Notes under the pieces: generated by a model | What the model saw: the letters and a program-made list of their open reading frames with translations, nothing else | Database searches by the model: none | Told to the model about the DNA's origin: nothing | Program-made: the position numbers and the translations under genes | Assembly (NCBI RefSeq): GCF_013409745.1 | Contig: NZ_JACCBH010000001.1 | Span: forward strand, 1,178,001 to 1,242,000 | Length of the DNA: 64,000 nt | From: Microbacterium pseudoresistens | GTDB taxonomy: Bacteria; Actinomycetota; Actinomycetes; Actinomycetales; Microbacteriaceae | Direction of reading: 5' to 3' | In this document: piece after piece, positions 17,417 to 25,797 of the stretch | Layout of the letters: every line of letters begins with the position of its first letter | Position numbering within the stretch: the first letter of the stretch is position 1

Positions 17417-17483
17417 GTATGACAAGCACTTCGTGGGGTCTGTTGATGACAGACATCCACACGCCGGGAACGCGCAGCGACAG

Positions 17484-17597
17484 CTACTCCGGTTCCATGC
17501 CAAGCCGCTCGGCAGCGCGGTTGATTCGCTCGAACAAGCCAATCGACTCCCACGTACTGACGAGCAGTGTGTTCTCCCGACCGGCTGTCTCGTCTAG
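17484..17597 (-). pseudogene. C-terminal fragment of an unknown gene cut by an IS end
   Basis: A minus-strand frame ends at TAG 17484-17486 and reads ENTLLVSTWESIGLFERINR then AAERLGMEPE, which looks protein-like but matches no family I know. Its upstream part is replaced at about 17598 by the terminal sequence of the truncated IS3 element. It is probably a gene end left behind by the insertion. The remaining bases between dnaB and this fragment hold only the TGTCCA repeats. Confidence 0.3.
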
Positions 17598-17598
17598 C

Positions 17599-18079
17599 TG
17601 TACTGACCCGGATCGTTGTTTGATTCGCCCTGAGTTTTGTTCCTATCGGGCGGCTTGGGAGACGGGTGTTCCCAAGGGTTTGTCGAGGCCAGCGTAGTAG
17701 TCGGCCTCAACCTCGACGGGAGTGCGCATGTCGAGTTCGCCGTGGAGGCGCTGGTTGTTCCACCACCACACGTATTCGAGCGTCGCGAGCTCGACCTGCT
17801 CGACCGTGCGCCACGGGCCGCGGCGGCGGATCAATTCGGTCTTGTAGAGCCCGTTGACGGCCTCGGCCATCGCGTTATCGAAACTGTCGCCGACGGTTCC
17901 GGTCGACGGCGTCGCGCCGAGCTCCTCGATCCGGTCCGTGTAGACCACGGCGAGGTAGTTCGACCCGTGGTCGGCGTGATGGACGAGCTCGTCGAGGTTC
18001 CCGTCCGCAGCCCACGCGGCCATGTTCAACGCTTGGAGCGGCAGGATGTCGGCTTTGAGCGTCGAGGCGACGTTCCGCT
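17599..18079 (-). mobile_element. Truncated IS3-family element
   Basis: The presumed left end is TGTACTGACCC at 17599-17609, and the element is cut at 18079 by the second IS3 element. It contains only the C-terminal part of the transposase (17643-18079). No matching right half is seen beyond the second IS, so the rest was deleted. Confidence 0.6.
17643..18079 (-). pseudogene. IS3-family transposase OrfB, C-terminal fragment
   Basis: The remaining 145 codons run NVASTLKADILPLQALNMAA to the stop and hold the last two thirds of an rve integrase core: VHHADHGSNY with the second catalytic Asp, GDSFDNAMAEAVNGLYKTEL with the catalytic Glu, and VEYVWWWNN-like strands (EYVWWWNNQRLHGEL). The N-terminal third with the first Asp is missing, so it is inactive. 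The frame breaks exactly at the border of the neighbouring intact IS. Confidence 0.8.
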
Positions 18080-18111
18080 GGGAATGCTGAGCCTTTGGTT
18101 GACTCGTTTCC

Positions 18112-18999
18112 TTATCCCGCCAGGCAGGCGGGGTCTTTCATGATGGTCTCGAACTCGATCGAGGTCAACTTCCCGAGTCGGCGTTGACGTCGCCGCCGGT
18201 GGTAGCGGGCTTCGATCCAGTACACGATCGCGAGGCGAAGCTCCTCGCGGGTGGCCCATTGCTGCGGGTTGAAAACGTTCTTCTGCAGCAGGCTGAACCA
18301 GTTCTCCATCGCTGCGTTGTCCGCGCACGCGCCCACCCGACCCATCGATCCGCGGAGCTTGTGGCGCCGCAGCGTGCGCCGGAATCGGCGGCTGCGAAAT
18401 TGACTGCCTCGGTCCGAATGCACGATCACCCCGACCGGGTTTCCGCGGCGTCCGATGGCGTCCTCGAGCGCGTCGACGGCCAGTCGGGCCTTCATCCGGT
18501 CGCTGATCGAGTAGCCCACGATCCGGTTGCTGAACATGTCCTTGACGGCGCACAGATACACCTTGCCCTCACCGGTTCGATGTTCGGTGATGTCGGTGAG
18601 CCACAACCGGTTCGGCGCCACAGCAGTGAACTCGCGGTTTACCAGATCGTCGTGCACGGCAGGCCCCGGCCGGCGAAGCTTCCTCCGGCCCTTGCGGCGG
18701 TGCGCGGCCGAGAACATGCCTTCCTGCGAGCACACCCGCCACACGCGCCGTTCCGACACCTGCCAGCCGTCATCGATGAGCTCGTCCGCGATGAGCCGGT
18801 ACCCTTGGCAGCGGTCCTCGTCCCACACGTCTCGGGCGGCGTTGATCAGATGCGCCTCTTCCCAGTCGCGATCGCTGACCGGGTTGCGCAGCCACTGGTA
18901 GTACGCCTGCTTGGAGAAGCCGAGGACCCTGCACGCCACCGCGACCGACACCCCAGAACGGGTGCCGGCCGCGGCCAGTTCACGGACGAGCGGGAACAC
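18112..18999 (-). CDS. IS3-family transposase OrfB (DDE integrase)
   Basis: The 295-residue protein has an N-terminal HTH_21-like region (KQAYYQWLRNPV, CQGYRLIADELI) and a complete rve core with the DDE triad: LWLTDITEHRT, VIVHSDRGSQF, and ACADNAAMENWFSLLQKN. It starts at GTG 18997-18999, overlapping the orfA stop by one base. The active enzyme is probably an OrfAB fusion made by -1 frameshifting at CCCAAAA (19002-19008). It appears intact. Confidence 0.9.
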   Translation of the reverse strand: MFPLVRELAAAGTRSGVSVAVACRVLGFSKQAYYQWLRNPVSDRDWEEAHLINAARDVWDEDRCQGYRLIADELIDDGWQVSERRVWRVCSQEGMFSAAHRRKGRRKLRRPGPAVHDDLVNREFTAVAPNRLWLTDITEHRTGEGKVYLCAVKDMFSNRIVGYSISDRMKARLAVDALEDAIGRRGNPVGVIVHSDRGSQFRSRRFRRTLRRHKLRGSMGRVGACADNAAMENWFSLLQKNVFNPQQWATREELRLAIVYWIEARYHRRRRQRRLGKLTSIEFETIMKDPACLAG

Positions 19000-19313
19000 T
19001 ATTTTGGGGACGCGGACCCGATCCGAAGGTTCGCCTGCGACAGATACGCCGCAGCCTTCCGGAGGATCTCGTTCTCCATCTCCAACTCGCGGATCCGCTT
19101 GAGCATCTTCGCCTGCTCACGCTGCCCGGTTATGTCGCCCGACGCCGCGGGCGCGATCCCGCGACCCGCCAGCTCGGCATTACGCACCCACGCCTGCAAC
19201 GCCGACTTCGAGATCCCCATGTCCGCACAGACCTGCTTCTGCGACATCCCCTGCGTGAGCACCAGAGCGACCGCGTCGCGCTTGAACTCCTCCGAAAACT
19301 TCACCGGCATCAC
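18999..19313 (-). CDS. IS3-family OrfA, DNA-binding protein
   Basis: This 104-residue HTH_Tnp_1 protein starts MMPVKFSEEFKRDAVALVLT and has the helix-turn-helix VCADMGISKSALQAWVRNAE, followed by a leucine-zipper segment MLKRIRELEMENEILRKAAA. It binds the IS ends. Near its end, the minus strand carries the heptamer C-CCA-AAA at 19008-19002, just before the TAG stop, which allows the -1 shift into orfB. Confidence 0.9.
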   Translation of the reverse strand: MMPVKFSEEFKRDAVALVLTQGMSQKQVCADMGISKSALQAWVRNAELAGRGIAPAASGDITGQREQAKMLKRIRELEMENEILRKAAAYLSQANLRIGSASPK

Positions 19314-19384
19314 TACATCCTTCCCGCCCCGATCACTCAGATCAAAGCAGTCCCGGAGTCAACCAAAGGCTCAGCATTCCCGCT

Positions 19385-19735
19385 TGATTGCTCGCCGCCC
19401 GACCGCACGCCGACAGCTACGACCTGCGGCCGACCACCGACCAGACGTTCGCGACAACCGGACTGCAGCCGATCGTCGTGCTCAAAGGCGGGGAGATGGA
19501 TGCCGTGCTCCGGCTCGTCGAGCGTGGCCTGGGGTCGCGGTCGTGCCCGTCATAGTGCTCATCGAAAGCCCGGGTCTGCGGTCGGCGCGGCTGGCGGACG
19601 CACCCTCACGCGCACGATCAGCTTCGTGGCACCCGCTGAACGTGGCGGCCGCAGCGATGCGTGACACCGTCGTCGTGACCGCTGCGGCGTTCGCTGAAGC
19701 ACGCCCACGATCACCCGCGTCCAGAGGCTCGCAGC
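19385..19735 (+). pseudogene. LysR-family regulator, frameshifted C-terminal remnant
   Basis: The first frame reads ADSYDLRPTTDQTFATTG and then VLKGGEMDAVLRLVERGLG; the next frame continues GVAVVPVIVLIESPGLRSAR. Together these match the second half of a LysR effector domain (the usual text is ERGLGVAVVP). One G appears to be missing in CTGGGGTCGCGG near 19530. The N-terminus is cut off by the IS and the C-terminus runs into the convergent dehydrogenase gene. It is dead but marks former local DNA. Confidence 0.65.
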
Positions 19736-20601
19736 CTGAGAAACTTGGCGACCTCCGTGTGGTCGGCCGAGGGGCCGAGGTAGGCCGACGCAGCGGCCCA
19801 TCCATCTCGCACCGCGTCAGCCACCGCCGACTGCCTGCCCTGCGAATCGAGAAGGCCGGTGGCGATCCCGACATCCTTCAACATGAGCGAAAGTGCGAAA
19901 CCAGAATCGTAGGACTCGGTGCGGATGAAGTCTGGCCACTTGCGTTCCGACGAACCGCTGCGCCCGCTCGAACTGTTGAACACCGCAAGTGCCACGTCGG
20001 GCTCGACTCCGAACTCCTGCGCTGCATACACCGCCTCACTCGTCGCCCAGAGGTGAGTCGCCGACAAAAGGTTGTTGAGCGCTTTGATGGCGTGACCGGA
20101 GCCCAGCGGTCCCACCACGACCAGTCGCCCGAACACCGAGAGCAGCGGGGTGAGCTCACGCAAGCCGTCGGGTTCGCCGCCAGCCATCACCGTGAGCGTG
20201 CCGGCCATTGCCCCATTCACGCCACCCGAGACCGGCGCGTCGTAGAGTTCGACGCCGCGTGCAGCGAGTTCCGCGCCCAGCCGTGTCGTGCGCGTCGGTT
20301 CGGACGATCCCATGTCGATCACGCGCTGGCCGGGCCTGACCGCCGCCGCTACGTCCGCATCGCCGATCACAGCCTCCACGATGTCGGAACTCGGCAGCAT
20401 GAGAATGACGACCTTGGCGCCCATGATGGCTTCAGCGGCGCTGCCGGCCGTGGTGATCCCTGCCCGCGACGCTGAAGCCAGCGCCTCCGCGGAGGCGTCG
20501 AACCCGATCAGCGGGTAGCCGGCGTCCTGAAGACGCAACGCCATCGGCGTGCCCATTCGGCCGAGCCCGACCAGGGCGACGTGCGTCTCAAACTCCGGCA
20601 T
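19711..20601 (-). CDS. NAD(P)-dependent 3-hydroxyisobutyrate dehydrogenase-like oxidoreductase
   Basis: The 296-residue beta-hydroxyacid dehydrogenase has a Rossmann start VALVGLGRMGTPMALRL, the substrate motif DAPVSGGVNGAMAGTL and the catalytic lysine in SGHAIKALNNLL. Family members oxidise 3-hydroxyisobutyrate, tartronate semialdehyde partners and similar acids. It is the last gene of the left catabolic operon and overlaps the upstream decarboxylase-like gene by 14 bases. The substrate is unknown. Confidence 0.85.
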   Translation of the reverse strand: MPEFETHVALVGLGRMGTPMALRLQDAGYPLIGFDASAEALASASRAGITTAGSAAEAIMGAKVVILMLPSSDIVEAVIGDADVAAAVRPGQRVIDMGSSEPTRTTRLGAELAARGVELYDAPVSGGVNGAMAGTLTVMAGGEPDGLRELTPLLSVFGRLVVVGPLGSGHAIKALNNLLSATHLWATSEAVYAAQEFGVEPDVALAVFNSSSGRSGSSERKWPDFIRTESYDSGFALSLMLKDVGIATGLLDSQGRQSAVADAVRDGWAAASAYLGPSADHTEVAKFLRLRASGRG

Positions 20602-20980
20602 CGTTGATCACGCCGTCAGCGATCCGGAACGACTCGAGAGCCGCAGGCACGCCTGCGTAGATCGCGGCCTGCAGCAGAACCTCTTGGATCTCCTCCGAGG
20701 TGGCACCGTTGGTGAGGGCACCTCGCACATGAGTGCGCAACTCGTGCCCGCGGTTGAGCACGGTCAGCATCGCGATATTCAGCAGGCTGCGGGTTTTCAG
20801 GGGCAAACCGTCTCGCGTCCACACGCCTCCCCAGCAGTACTCGGTCACCAGGTCTTGTATCGGCTTCGTGAATGGGTTCGTCGACGCGAGCGAACGGTCG
20901 ACGTAGTCGTCGCCGAGCACCGTGCGCCGAACGGCGAGTCCGCGATCGTACGTCTCCTTGTGGGTGTCTTCGTCGAACAT
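20588..20980 (-). CDS. Carboxymuconolactone decarboxylase-family protein
   Basis: The 130-residue protein starts MFDEDTHKETYDRGLAVRRT and continues to the CMD block: KTRSLLNIAMLTVLNRGHEL, RTHVRGALTNGATSEEIQEV and AAIYAGVPAALESF. This is the gamma-CMD type (GHELxxHxxxAxxNG) rather than the AhpD CxxC type, since no such cysteines are present. The start has AAAGG upstream; an earlier ATG at 21085 would overlap the SDR gene deeply. Gamma-CMDs decarboxylate or isomerise lactone or related acids; the exact reaction is not evident. Confidence 0.8.
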   Translation of the reverse strand: MFDEDTHKETYDRGLAVRRTVLGDDYVDRSLASTNPFTKPIQDLVTEYCWGGVWTRDGLPLKTRSLLNIAMLTVLNRGHELRTHVRGALTNGATSEEIQEVLLQAAIYAGVPAALESFRIADGVINDAGV

Positions 20981-20984
20981 GTCG

Positions 20985-21878
20985 TCAGTGCCTTTCTGAT
21001 GAGAATGCGCCGCGGTCAGCGCGATTCGGCGCGCGTTGATAGAAGGATGCGTCGAACGCAGTTGCGTCCCAGGCGCCGGCACCACCGGATGGGCGCACCG
21101 GATTCACGGCGGTGGCGCCTCCATCCACCGAGAGCACCTGTCCCGTGACGTATGAGGCGCCGTCGCCGAGGAGATACTCCACGGCAGCTGCCACCTCATC
21201 CGCTTCGCCGGCTCGACGCAGTGGGGTCGTCGATGCGCGCAGCGCCATGTCGTCGATGCCGCCGCGCGCTGCGCCGCCGCTGGCGAACAGCTGGGTGGGC
21301 ACGATGCCCGGCGCGACGGCGTTCACTCGGATGCCGAGCGGGCCGCCATAGACCGCGCTCGCTCGCACGAGCCCGACGACCGCGTGCTTCGAGGTGTGGT
21401 AGGCGAAGAGGTCGGCGCTGCCGCCGAGTGAGGCGATGGATGCCGTGAGCACGATCGACCCAGTGGTACCTTGCTCCGCGAACTGGCGGAACGCGCCGCG
21501 TAGCCCGAGGAACTGTCCGGAGACGTTGACCTTCATGACCCGCTCGAACTCGACCAGCTCGATGTCGGGCAGTTCGGCGAACGACCCGAAGATTCCCGCG
21601 TTGAGCACGTGCCCGTCGATGCGGCCGAAAGCGTCCACGCCCGCGGCGAGATACCGGTCGACGGTGCTCTCGTCAGAGATGTCGCCCGCTACCGCGATGC
21701 CTGGCGTCGGCAGCTCGGCCATGAGGCGTTCGAGGCCGGCTTCATCGAGGTCGACCGCCACAACGTGGAGACCGCTGGCCGCGAGGCGCCGTGCGGCGGC
21801 TGTACCCAGTCCGCTGGCGGCGCCCGTCACGACGACGGATCGGCTCGCACGGCGCTTGCCGTCATCCGATGCGGTCAT
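20985..21878 (-). CDS. Short-chain dehydrogenase/reductase (SDR)
   Basis: The 297-residue SDR has the cofactor motif TGAASGLGTAAA, the NAG motif VLNAGIFG, the Ser of LTASIAS and the catalytic pair in YHTSKHAVV. It ends with ASYVTGQVLSVDGGAT plus an unusual 40-residue C-terminal extension. GGAAGGA precedes the ATG at 21876-21878; the in-frame ATG at 21923 would overlap the lactonase-like gene more. It probably acts on a hydroxyacyl intermediate in the same pathway. Confidence 0.88.
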   Translation of the reverse strand: MTASDDGKRRASRSVVVTGAASGLGTAAARRLAASGLHVVAVDLDEAGLERLMAELPTPGIAVAGDISDESTVDRYLAAGVDAFGRIDGHVLNAGIFGSFAELPDIELVEFERVMKVNVSGQFLGLRGAFRQFAEQGTTGSIVLTASIASLGGSADLFAYHTSKHAVVGLVRASAVYGGPLGIRVNAVAPGIVPTQLFASGGAARGGIDDMALRASTTPLRRAGEADEVAAAVEYLLGDGASYVTGQVLSVDGGATAVNPVRPSGGAGAWDATAFDASFYQRAPNRADRGAFSSERH

Positions 21879-22689
21879 GCTGCTTCCTTCCGATGACGCC
21901 GACGAGTCCGTCGGGGCCCTCACCAGCCGGCGGATATGCGGCCAGGATTCCGGGCTGATGCCCGGTGATCACGTGTGTGACCTCGCCGGTGTCCCGCATC
22001 CGACGCGCCAGCTCCAGTGCCCGATAGTGCGCCGGCAGGTCCGCACTGATGCGGAACGGCCGGTCCAGTTCCAGCTCGTCGTCGAGATGGATGGAGTCCG
22101 AAGCCAGCAGCACGCGCCCGTCGGCGGTGTCGACGAACACGATCGACTGCCCAGGTGTGTGGCCGCCGACCCGCACCGCCGTGACCCCGGGTTGGATCTC
22201 GATACTGTAGGAGAAGGTGGTCAGCCGTCCTTCCCGTTGCGCTCGCTCCAACTCGGCCATTCCCGCGGTGCTGGCGCTAGTACTGAACAGCGGACGGCTC
22301 GCGATCGGGTCGGTCCAGAACTCGTACTCGTCCCGTGCGATGAACACGCGACTGCCGGGTAGCGCGCCGAGGTTGCCGACGTGGTCGTAGTGGCAATGGG
22401 TGACCACGACATCCGTCTGACCTTGCGGCACTAGCTCGGCCAGAACCGAACGAGGGTCGACCAGCGTGGTGCGCCCGCGGGCATCGCCGTCTGACACCCG
22501 GTATCCGGTGTCGATCACCACGGTGTGGTCGCCGTTGCGGGCGATCCAGAAGTAGTAGTCCATCGCCCCGGGACCGTCGGGCTCGCCGTAGATGCCGTGA
22601 TGCAGGTAGAGGTCGCTGAGGCTGGTCGCCCAGGTCGCATACCGTACGATCAGCACCTCCCAGTGGTGCCCTACCTCGGTGCCCGCCAT
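21862..22689 (-). CDS. Metallo-beta-lactamase-fold hydrolase, lactonase-like
   Basis: The 275-residue protein holds the metal-binding motif VVTHCHYDHVGNLG (HxHxDH), a later Asp in LLASDSIHLDDEL, His in VRVGGHTPGQS and His in VITGHQPG. The pattern resembles N-acyl homoserine lactonase family enzymes. In this operon a ring-opening lactonase or a CoA-thioester hydrolase fits better than quorum quenching, but this is inference. It overlaps the next gene by 17 bases. Confidence 0.8.
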   Translation of the reverse strand: MAGTEVGHHWEVLIVRYATWATSLSDLYLHHGIYGEPDGPGAMDYYFWIARNGDHTVVIDTGYRVSDGDARGRTTLVDPRSVLAELVPQGQTDVVVTHCHYDHVGNLGALPGSRVFIARDEYEFWTDPIASRPLFSTSASTAGMAELERAQREGRLTTFSYSIEIQPGVTAVRVGGHTPGQSIVFVDTADGRVLLASDSIHLDDELELDRPFRISADLPAHYRALELARRMRDTGEVTHVITGHQPGILAAYPPAGEGPDGLVGVIGRKQHDRIG

Positions 22690-23468
22690 CAGCGGCCCTC
22701 GAAGTCAGGGTCGCGGCGCTCGCGGAAGGCCGCGCGACCCTCGGCCCGATCGCGGGTCGAGCGGATGAGCCCGAACAGGTGCCGTTCGAGCTCGAGGCCG
22801 TGCTCGAGTGGCCACTCGTCGGCGGCGCGCAGCGCTCGGAGCGTGGCGCGCACCGAGAGGGGAGCATTGCGCGCCACGCCGGCCGCCAGCTCGGCTGCCC
22901 TTGCCTGCAGTCCCGATACCGGGACGCTCTCGCTCACCAGGCCGAGTCGAAGCGCCTCGGTCGCGTCGATCCTGCTGCCGGTGAGCAGCATCCCCGCGGC
23001 TGCGGAGGTGCCGATCAGTCGTGGCAGGCGCTGCGTCGCGCCCGCGCCGGGCATACTGCCCACCGTCACCTCGGGACAGCCGAACTCGGCGTGGTCGGCG
23101 GTGATCCGTATGTCGGCCAGCAGGGCGAGTTCGAGTCCACCGCCGAGCGCATGACCGTTGATCGCGCAGATCATCGGTTTGGTGGTCTGCAGCTCGCGAT
23201 GGAAGTGCTCTCGCGGTGGGCTACCGAAGAGCTCGTCGGACGCATAGTCGAAGTCGTCAAGCGCGGGGTCGCGCAGATCCGATCCGGCACAGAACACCCG
23301 ATCTCCCGCGCCGGTGAGGACGGCGACGCGTATCTCGGCGGTCTCCTCGACCCATCGCCAAGCCCCGACGAGTTCGCGACGCGTTGCGGCATCCAGAGCA
23401 TTGGCGGCTTCTGGGCGATCGATCGTGATCGTCGCGACCCGCCCGTCCAGCTCGGTGCGAATCGTCAT
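22689..23468 (-). CDS. Enoyl-CoA hydratase/isomerase
   Basis: The 259-residue crotonase-fold protein has the oxyanion-hole segment CAINGHALGGGLELALLADI and the active-site block HAEFGCPEVTVGSMPGAGAT with a Glu in PEV. This suits hydration of a 2,3-enoyl-CoA. It touches the upstream stop and overlaps the CaiB gene by 4 bases (ATGA). It is one of two hydratases in the island, the other being at 34262. Confidence 0.9.
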   Translation of the reverse strand: MTIRTELDGRVATITIDRPEAANALDAATRRELVGAWRWVEETAEIRVAVLTGAGDRVFCAGSDLRDPALDDFDYASDELFGSPPREHFHRELQTTKPMICAINGHALGGGLELALLADIRITADHAEFGCPEVTVGSMPGAGATQRLPRLIGTSAAAGMLLTGSRIDATEALRLGLVSESVPVSGLQARAAELAAGVARNAPLSVRATLRALRAADEWPLEHGLELERHLFGLIRSTRDRAEGRAAFRERRDPDFEGR

Positions 23469-24634
23469 CTGAGCACCTCCGCCGCTGTCAGGTCATCGAT
23501 CTCCTCCTGGCTGAAGCCGGCTTCAGCCAACACCTCTGCGGTGTGCTCGCCAAGGGCGGGGAAGCCGCGCGACGGCGTCACGTCATGGTCGCTCAGCCGG
23601 AAGGGGAGCACGTTGTAGAGAAACTCGCCGACACCTTCGCGTGGCAACCGCACCCAGTGGCCGCGGTGGGCGAGCTGCGGGTCGGTCTCGATCAGGTCGC
23701 GGGCGTTCTGCACGAGACCGGCCTTCACGCCGGCTCGCTGAAGTTCGGCCATGAGCGCCTCGCCGTCGAGAACTCTGGTGTGCTTAGCGATCCCGCCCGG
23801 GTGCAGGGCCTCGGAGCGATCCGCCCCGAGCACCGCGGTCAGCGCTTGGAGATCTGCCGGCGACTGCGCCGATATAGCGATCCACCGGTCGTCTCCCGCG
23901 ACGGGATAGACATCGTGCACCGGGCCAGGACCCTCATTCGCCTGGGCGCCGCTCCGGTCGCCGACACTGGCCGCCAGCATGTTCGGGCCGAGCATCGCGA
24001 CGGTCGCCTCGACTTGCGAGAGCTCAAGGAGCTGGCCCTCTCCGGTCGCGGCGCGGTGGCGGAGGGCGCACAGCACTCCGAAAGCGGCGTGGCCTGGGCT
24101 CGGCACGTGGTCAGGAAAGTTGGTGGACGTGCCGATCGGGGGTCGACCGGGCTCGCCGACGAGTCCGTGCAGGCCGCTCAACGCTCCGATCGTGAGTCCG
24201 TAGCCGACGTCGGCGGCGTGCGGACCGTCGGACCCCTGCATCGACATCGTCACGTAGACGACGTCGGCTCGGCGTTCGCGCACCGCCGAGTATCCGAGCC
24301 CCAGCTTCTCCATAACGCCAGGCGCGAAGTTGTTGGCGACGACATCCGCATCCTCGATCAGGCCCAGCACCAGTTCAAGCCCCCGCGGCTGCTTGAGGTC
24401 GACGGTGATGCTGCGCTTGCTCGAGTTGCGGTCGGCGAAGTACCCACTGCGGTCGACACCGCGCTCGCCGCCCATGAACGGTGGTGAGACGCGGATCTGA
24501 TCGACGCGTGTGGTGCTCTCCACCTTTACGACGTCTGCGCCGAGGTCAGCCAGGATGCGGGTCAGATACGAACCGGCACCGACCCACGAGAAATCGATCA
24601 CCCGCACGTTCTTCAGCGGAGCGCCAGAGTTCAT
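23465..24634 (-). CDS. CaiB/BaiF family III CoA-transferase, likely catalytic subunit
   Basis: The 389-residue protein starts MNSGAPLKNVRVIDFSWVGA and has the family blocks ILADLGADVVKVE, VVANNFAPGVMEKLGLGYSA and LSGLHGLVGEPGRPPIGTST, followed by NFPDHVPSPGHAAFGVL, whose Asp sits at the usual catalytic position. Such enzymes move CoA between carboxylic acids through an aspartyl-CoA thioester. It overlaps the second CaiB gene by 4 bases, suggesting a heteromeric enzyme. The start at 24634 matches the coupled ATGA. Confidence 0.88.
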   Translation of the reverse strand: MNSGAPLKNVRVIDFSWVGAGSYLTRILADLGADVVKVESTTRVDQIRVSPPFMGGERGVDRSGYFADRNSSKRSITVDLKQPRGLELVLGLIEDADVVANNFAPGVMEKLGLGYSAVRERRADVVYVTMSMQGSDGPHAADVGYGLTIGALSGLHGLVGEPGRPPIGTSTNFPDHVPSPGHAAFGVLCALRHRAATGEGQLLELSQVEATVAMLGPNMLAASVGDRSGAQANEGPGPVHDVYPVAGDDRWIAISAQSPADLQALTAVLGADRSEALHPGGIAKHTRVLDGEALMAELQRAGVKAGLVQNARDLIETDPQLAHRGHWVRLPREGVGEFLYNVLPFRLSDHDVTPSRGFPALGEHTAEVLAEAGFSQEEIDDLTAAEVLR

Positions 24635-25797
24635 CGTGACCCCCCTGTCGATGGTTGCCGATCCTGCGGCGCGTAACGGGTCGACGCAGCGGTTCGGCTC
24701 AGCCGGTACGGGGCAGTTGGCGCGCGACCCGGTCCGTGCCGCCAATCGGATCGGGGTACGTCGACGAAGTAGCCGCGCGCCTCCAACTGTTCATCGGCAA
24801 AAACATCCTCCAGACGGTTGACGGGTGCGACCGGCACCGCGTACCGCCGTGCCGCCTCGGTCAGCTCCCGTCGGGTGTGCTGCCGCAGCATGGTCTCCAC
24901 GACGTCGCGGAACAGGCGTTTCGCGGCATCGCTCTCGATGAACCCGCGTTCGCTCCAGCACTCGCCCGCGAGTGCCTCGCGGCCCTCCACCTGCCAGTCG
25001 TCGAGCCAGTTGAGGAAGCGAGCCCAGAAGGCGGAGCCGGCCGAAAGTCCTAGCATCAGGTATACATAGCCGTCGCCGCAGGCGTAGACGCCCCGCCCGA
25101 CCTGGGTATCCTTCGCGCCACTGCGTCCGCGAACCGTGTGCTCGAGATCCCAGAACTGTGCGGCGTTCTCCAGACCCATGACGACACTCTCTTGCACCGA
25201 GACGTCGACGTGTCCCGGTCGCACTTCTGCGTCGAGGAGATGCGTCATCGCGCCGACGGCCGCGAACAGGCCGGCAGAGGCATAGGCGAGACCGGCCGGG
25301 GGTTGCAGCGGCCGCCCATCCCAGTAACCGCCAAGGCTCATCATGCCGCCCATCGCATTGAGCACGAGCTCATCGGCCGCGAGGTCACGCCAAGGACCGG
25401 TCCAGCCGAACGGCGTAACGGTGACAACCAGTCGGTCGGCCGACAAACGGTCCGGATCGACCCCCAGGCCGATCAGGCGTGCCGGACTGCCGCCGCCGAG
25501 CACGACATCGGCCGATCCAATGAGCTGTTGGAGCGCCGCTCGCGCCGCGGCGTCGTTCTCGGGCAGTTCCACGCAGCGTTTGGCTCCGTTGAGGTACGTG
25601 AATGCGGCCGAGGCGACGTCATCCTGAGCTTCGGCATCCTGAGTGCCGACGAGCGGTTGCCGGCGACGAGACGGATGGCCTCCTGACGGCTCCACCAGAA
25701 CCACGTCAGCGCCCTGATCGGCGAACAGCTTGCCCGCGTATAGGGTTTCGGAACCGCCGATCTCCACCACAGTGAGGCCCGCGAGCGCGCTCGTCAC
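24631..25797 (-). CDS. CaiB/BaiF family protein, possibly non-catalytic partner
   Basis: The 388-residue paralogue of the neighbouring CaiB keeps LTVVEIGGSETLYAGKLFAD and ADVVLGGGSPARLIGLGVDP, but the segment expected to hold the catalytic Asp reads QPPAGLAYASAGLFAAVGAM, with no acid at that place. It may be a structural subunit that pairs with the 23465-24634 protein, as reported for heteromeric benzylsuccinate CoA-transferase. The alignment was done by eye, so loss of the Asp needs checking. Confidence 0.75.
   Translation of the reverse strand: MTSALAGLTVVEIGGSETLYAGKLFADQGADVVLVEPSGGHPSRRRQPLVGTQDAEAQDDVASAAFTYLNGAKRCVELPENDAAARAALQQLIGSADVVLGGGSPARLIGLGVDPDRLSADRLVVTVTPFGWTGPWRDLAADELVLNAMGGMMSLGGYWDGRPLQPPAGLAYASAGLFAAVGAMTHLLDAEVRPGHVDVSVQESVVMGLENAAQFWDLEHTVRGRSGAKDTQVGRGVYACGDGYVYLMLGLSAGSAFWARFLNWLDDWQVEGREALAGECWSERGFIESDAAKRLFRDVVETMLRQHTRRELTEAARRYAVPVAPVNRLEDVFADEQLEARGYFVDVPRSDWRHGPGRAPTAPYRLSRTAASTRYAPQDRQPSTGGSR

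Larger units (their letters stand above)
18080..19381 (-). mobile_element. Intact IS3-family insertion sequence, about 1.3 kb
   Basis: Perfect 26-base inverted repeats bound the element: 18080-18105 (starting GGGAATGCTGAGCC) and 19356-19381 (ending GGCTCAGCATTCCC). GCT directly flanks both ends (18077-18079 and 19382-19384), compatible with a 3-base target duplication. Inside are orfA and orfB joined by a slippery heptamer. The two flanks are unrelated sequences, so the GCT match may be chance and one flank may have been lost by an adjacent deletion. Confidence 0.85.

Noticed and set aside
18077..19384. Simple IS insertion with a GCT target duplication splitting one gene
   Set aside because: The sequences left and right of the IS belong to different genes (IS3 transposase and LysR), so the 3-base match may be chance and a deletion is needed to explain the junction.
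21862..22689. Quorum-quenching N-acyl homoserine lactonase
   Set aside because: Only the HxHxDH fold is evident; the operon context is catabolic and no quorum-sensing gene is near.
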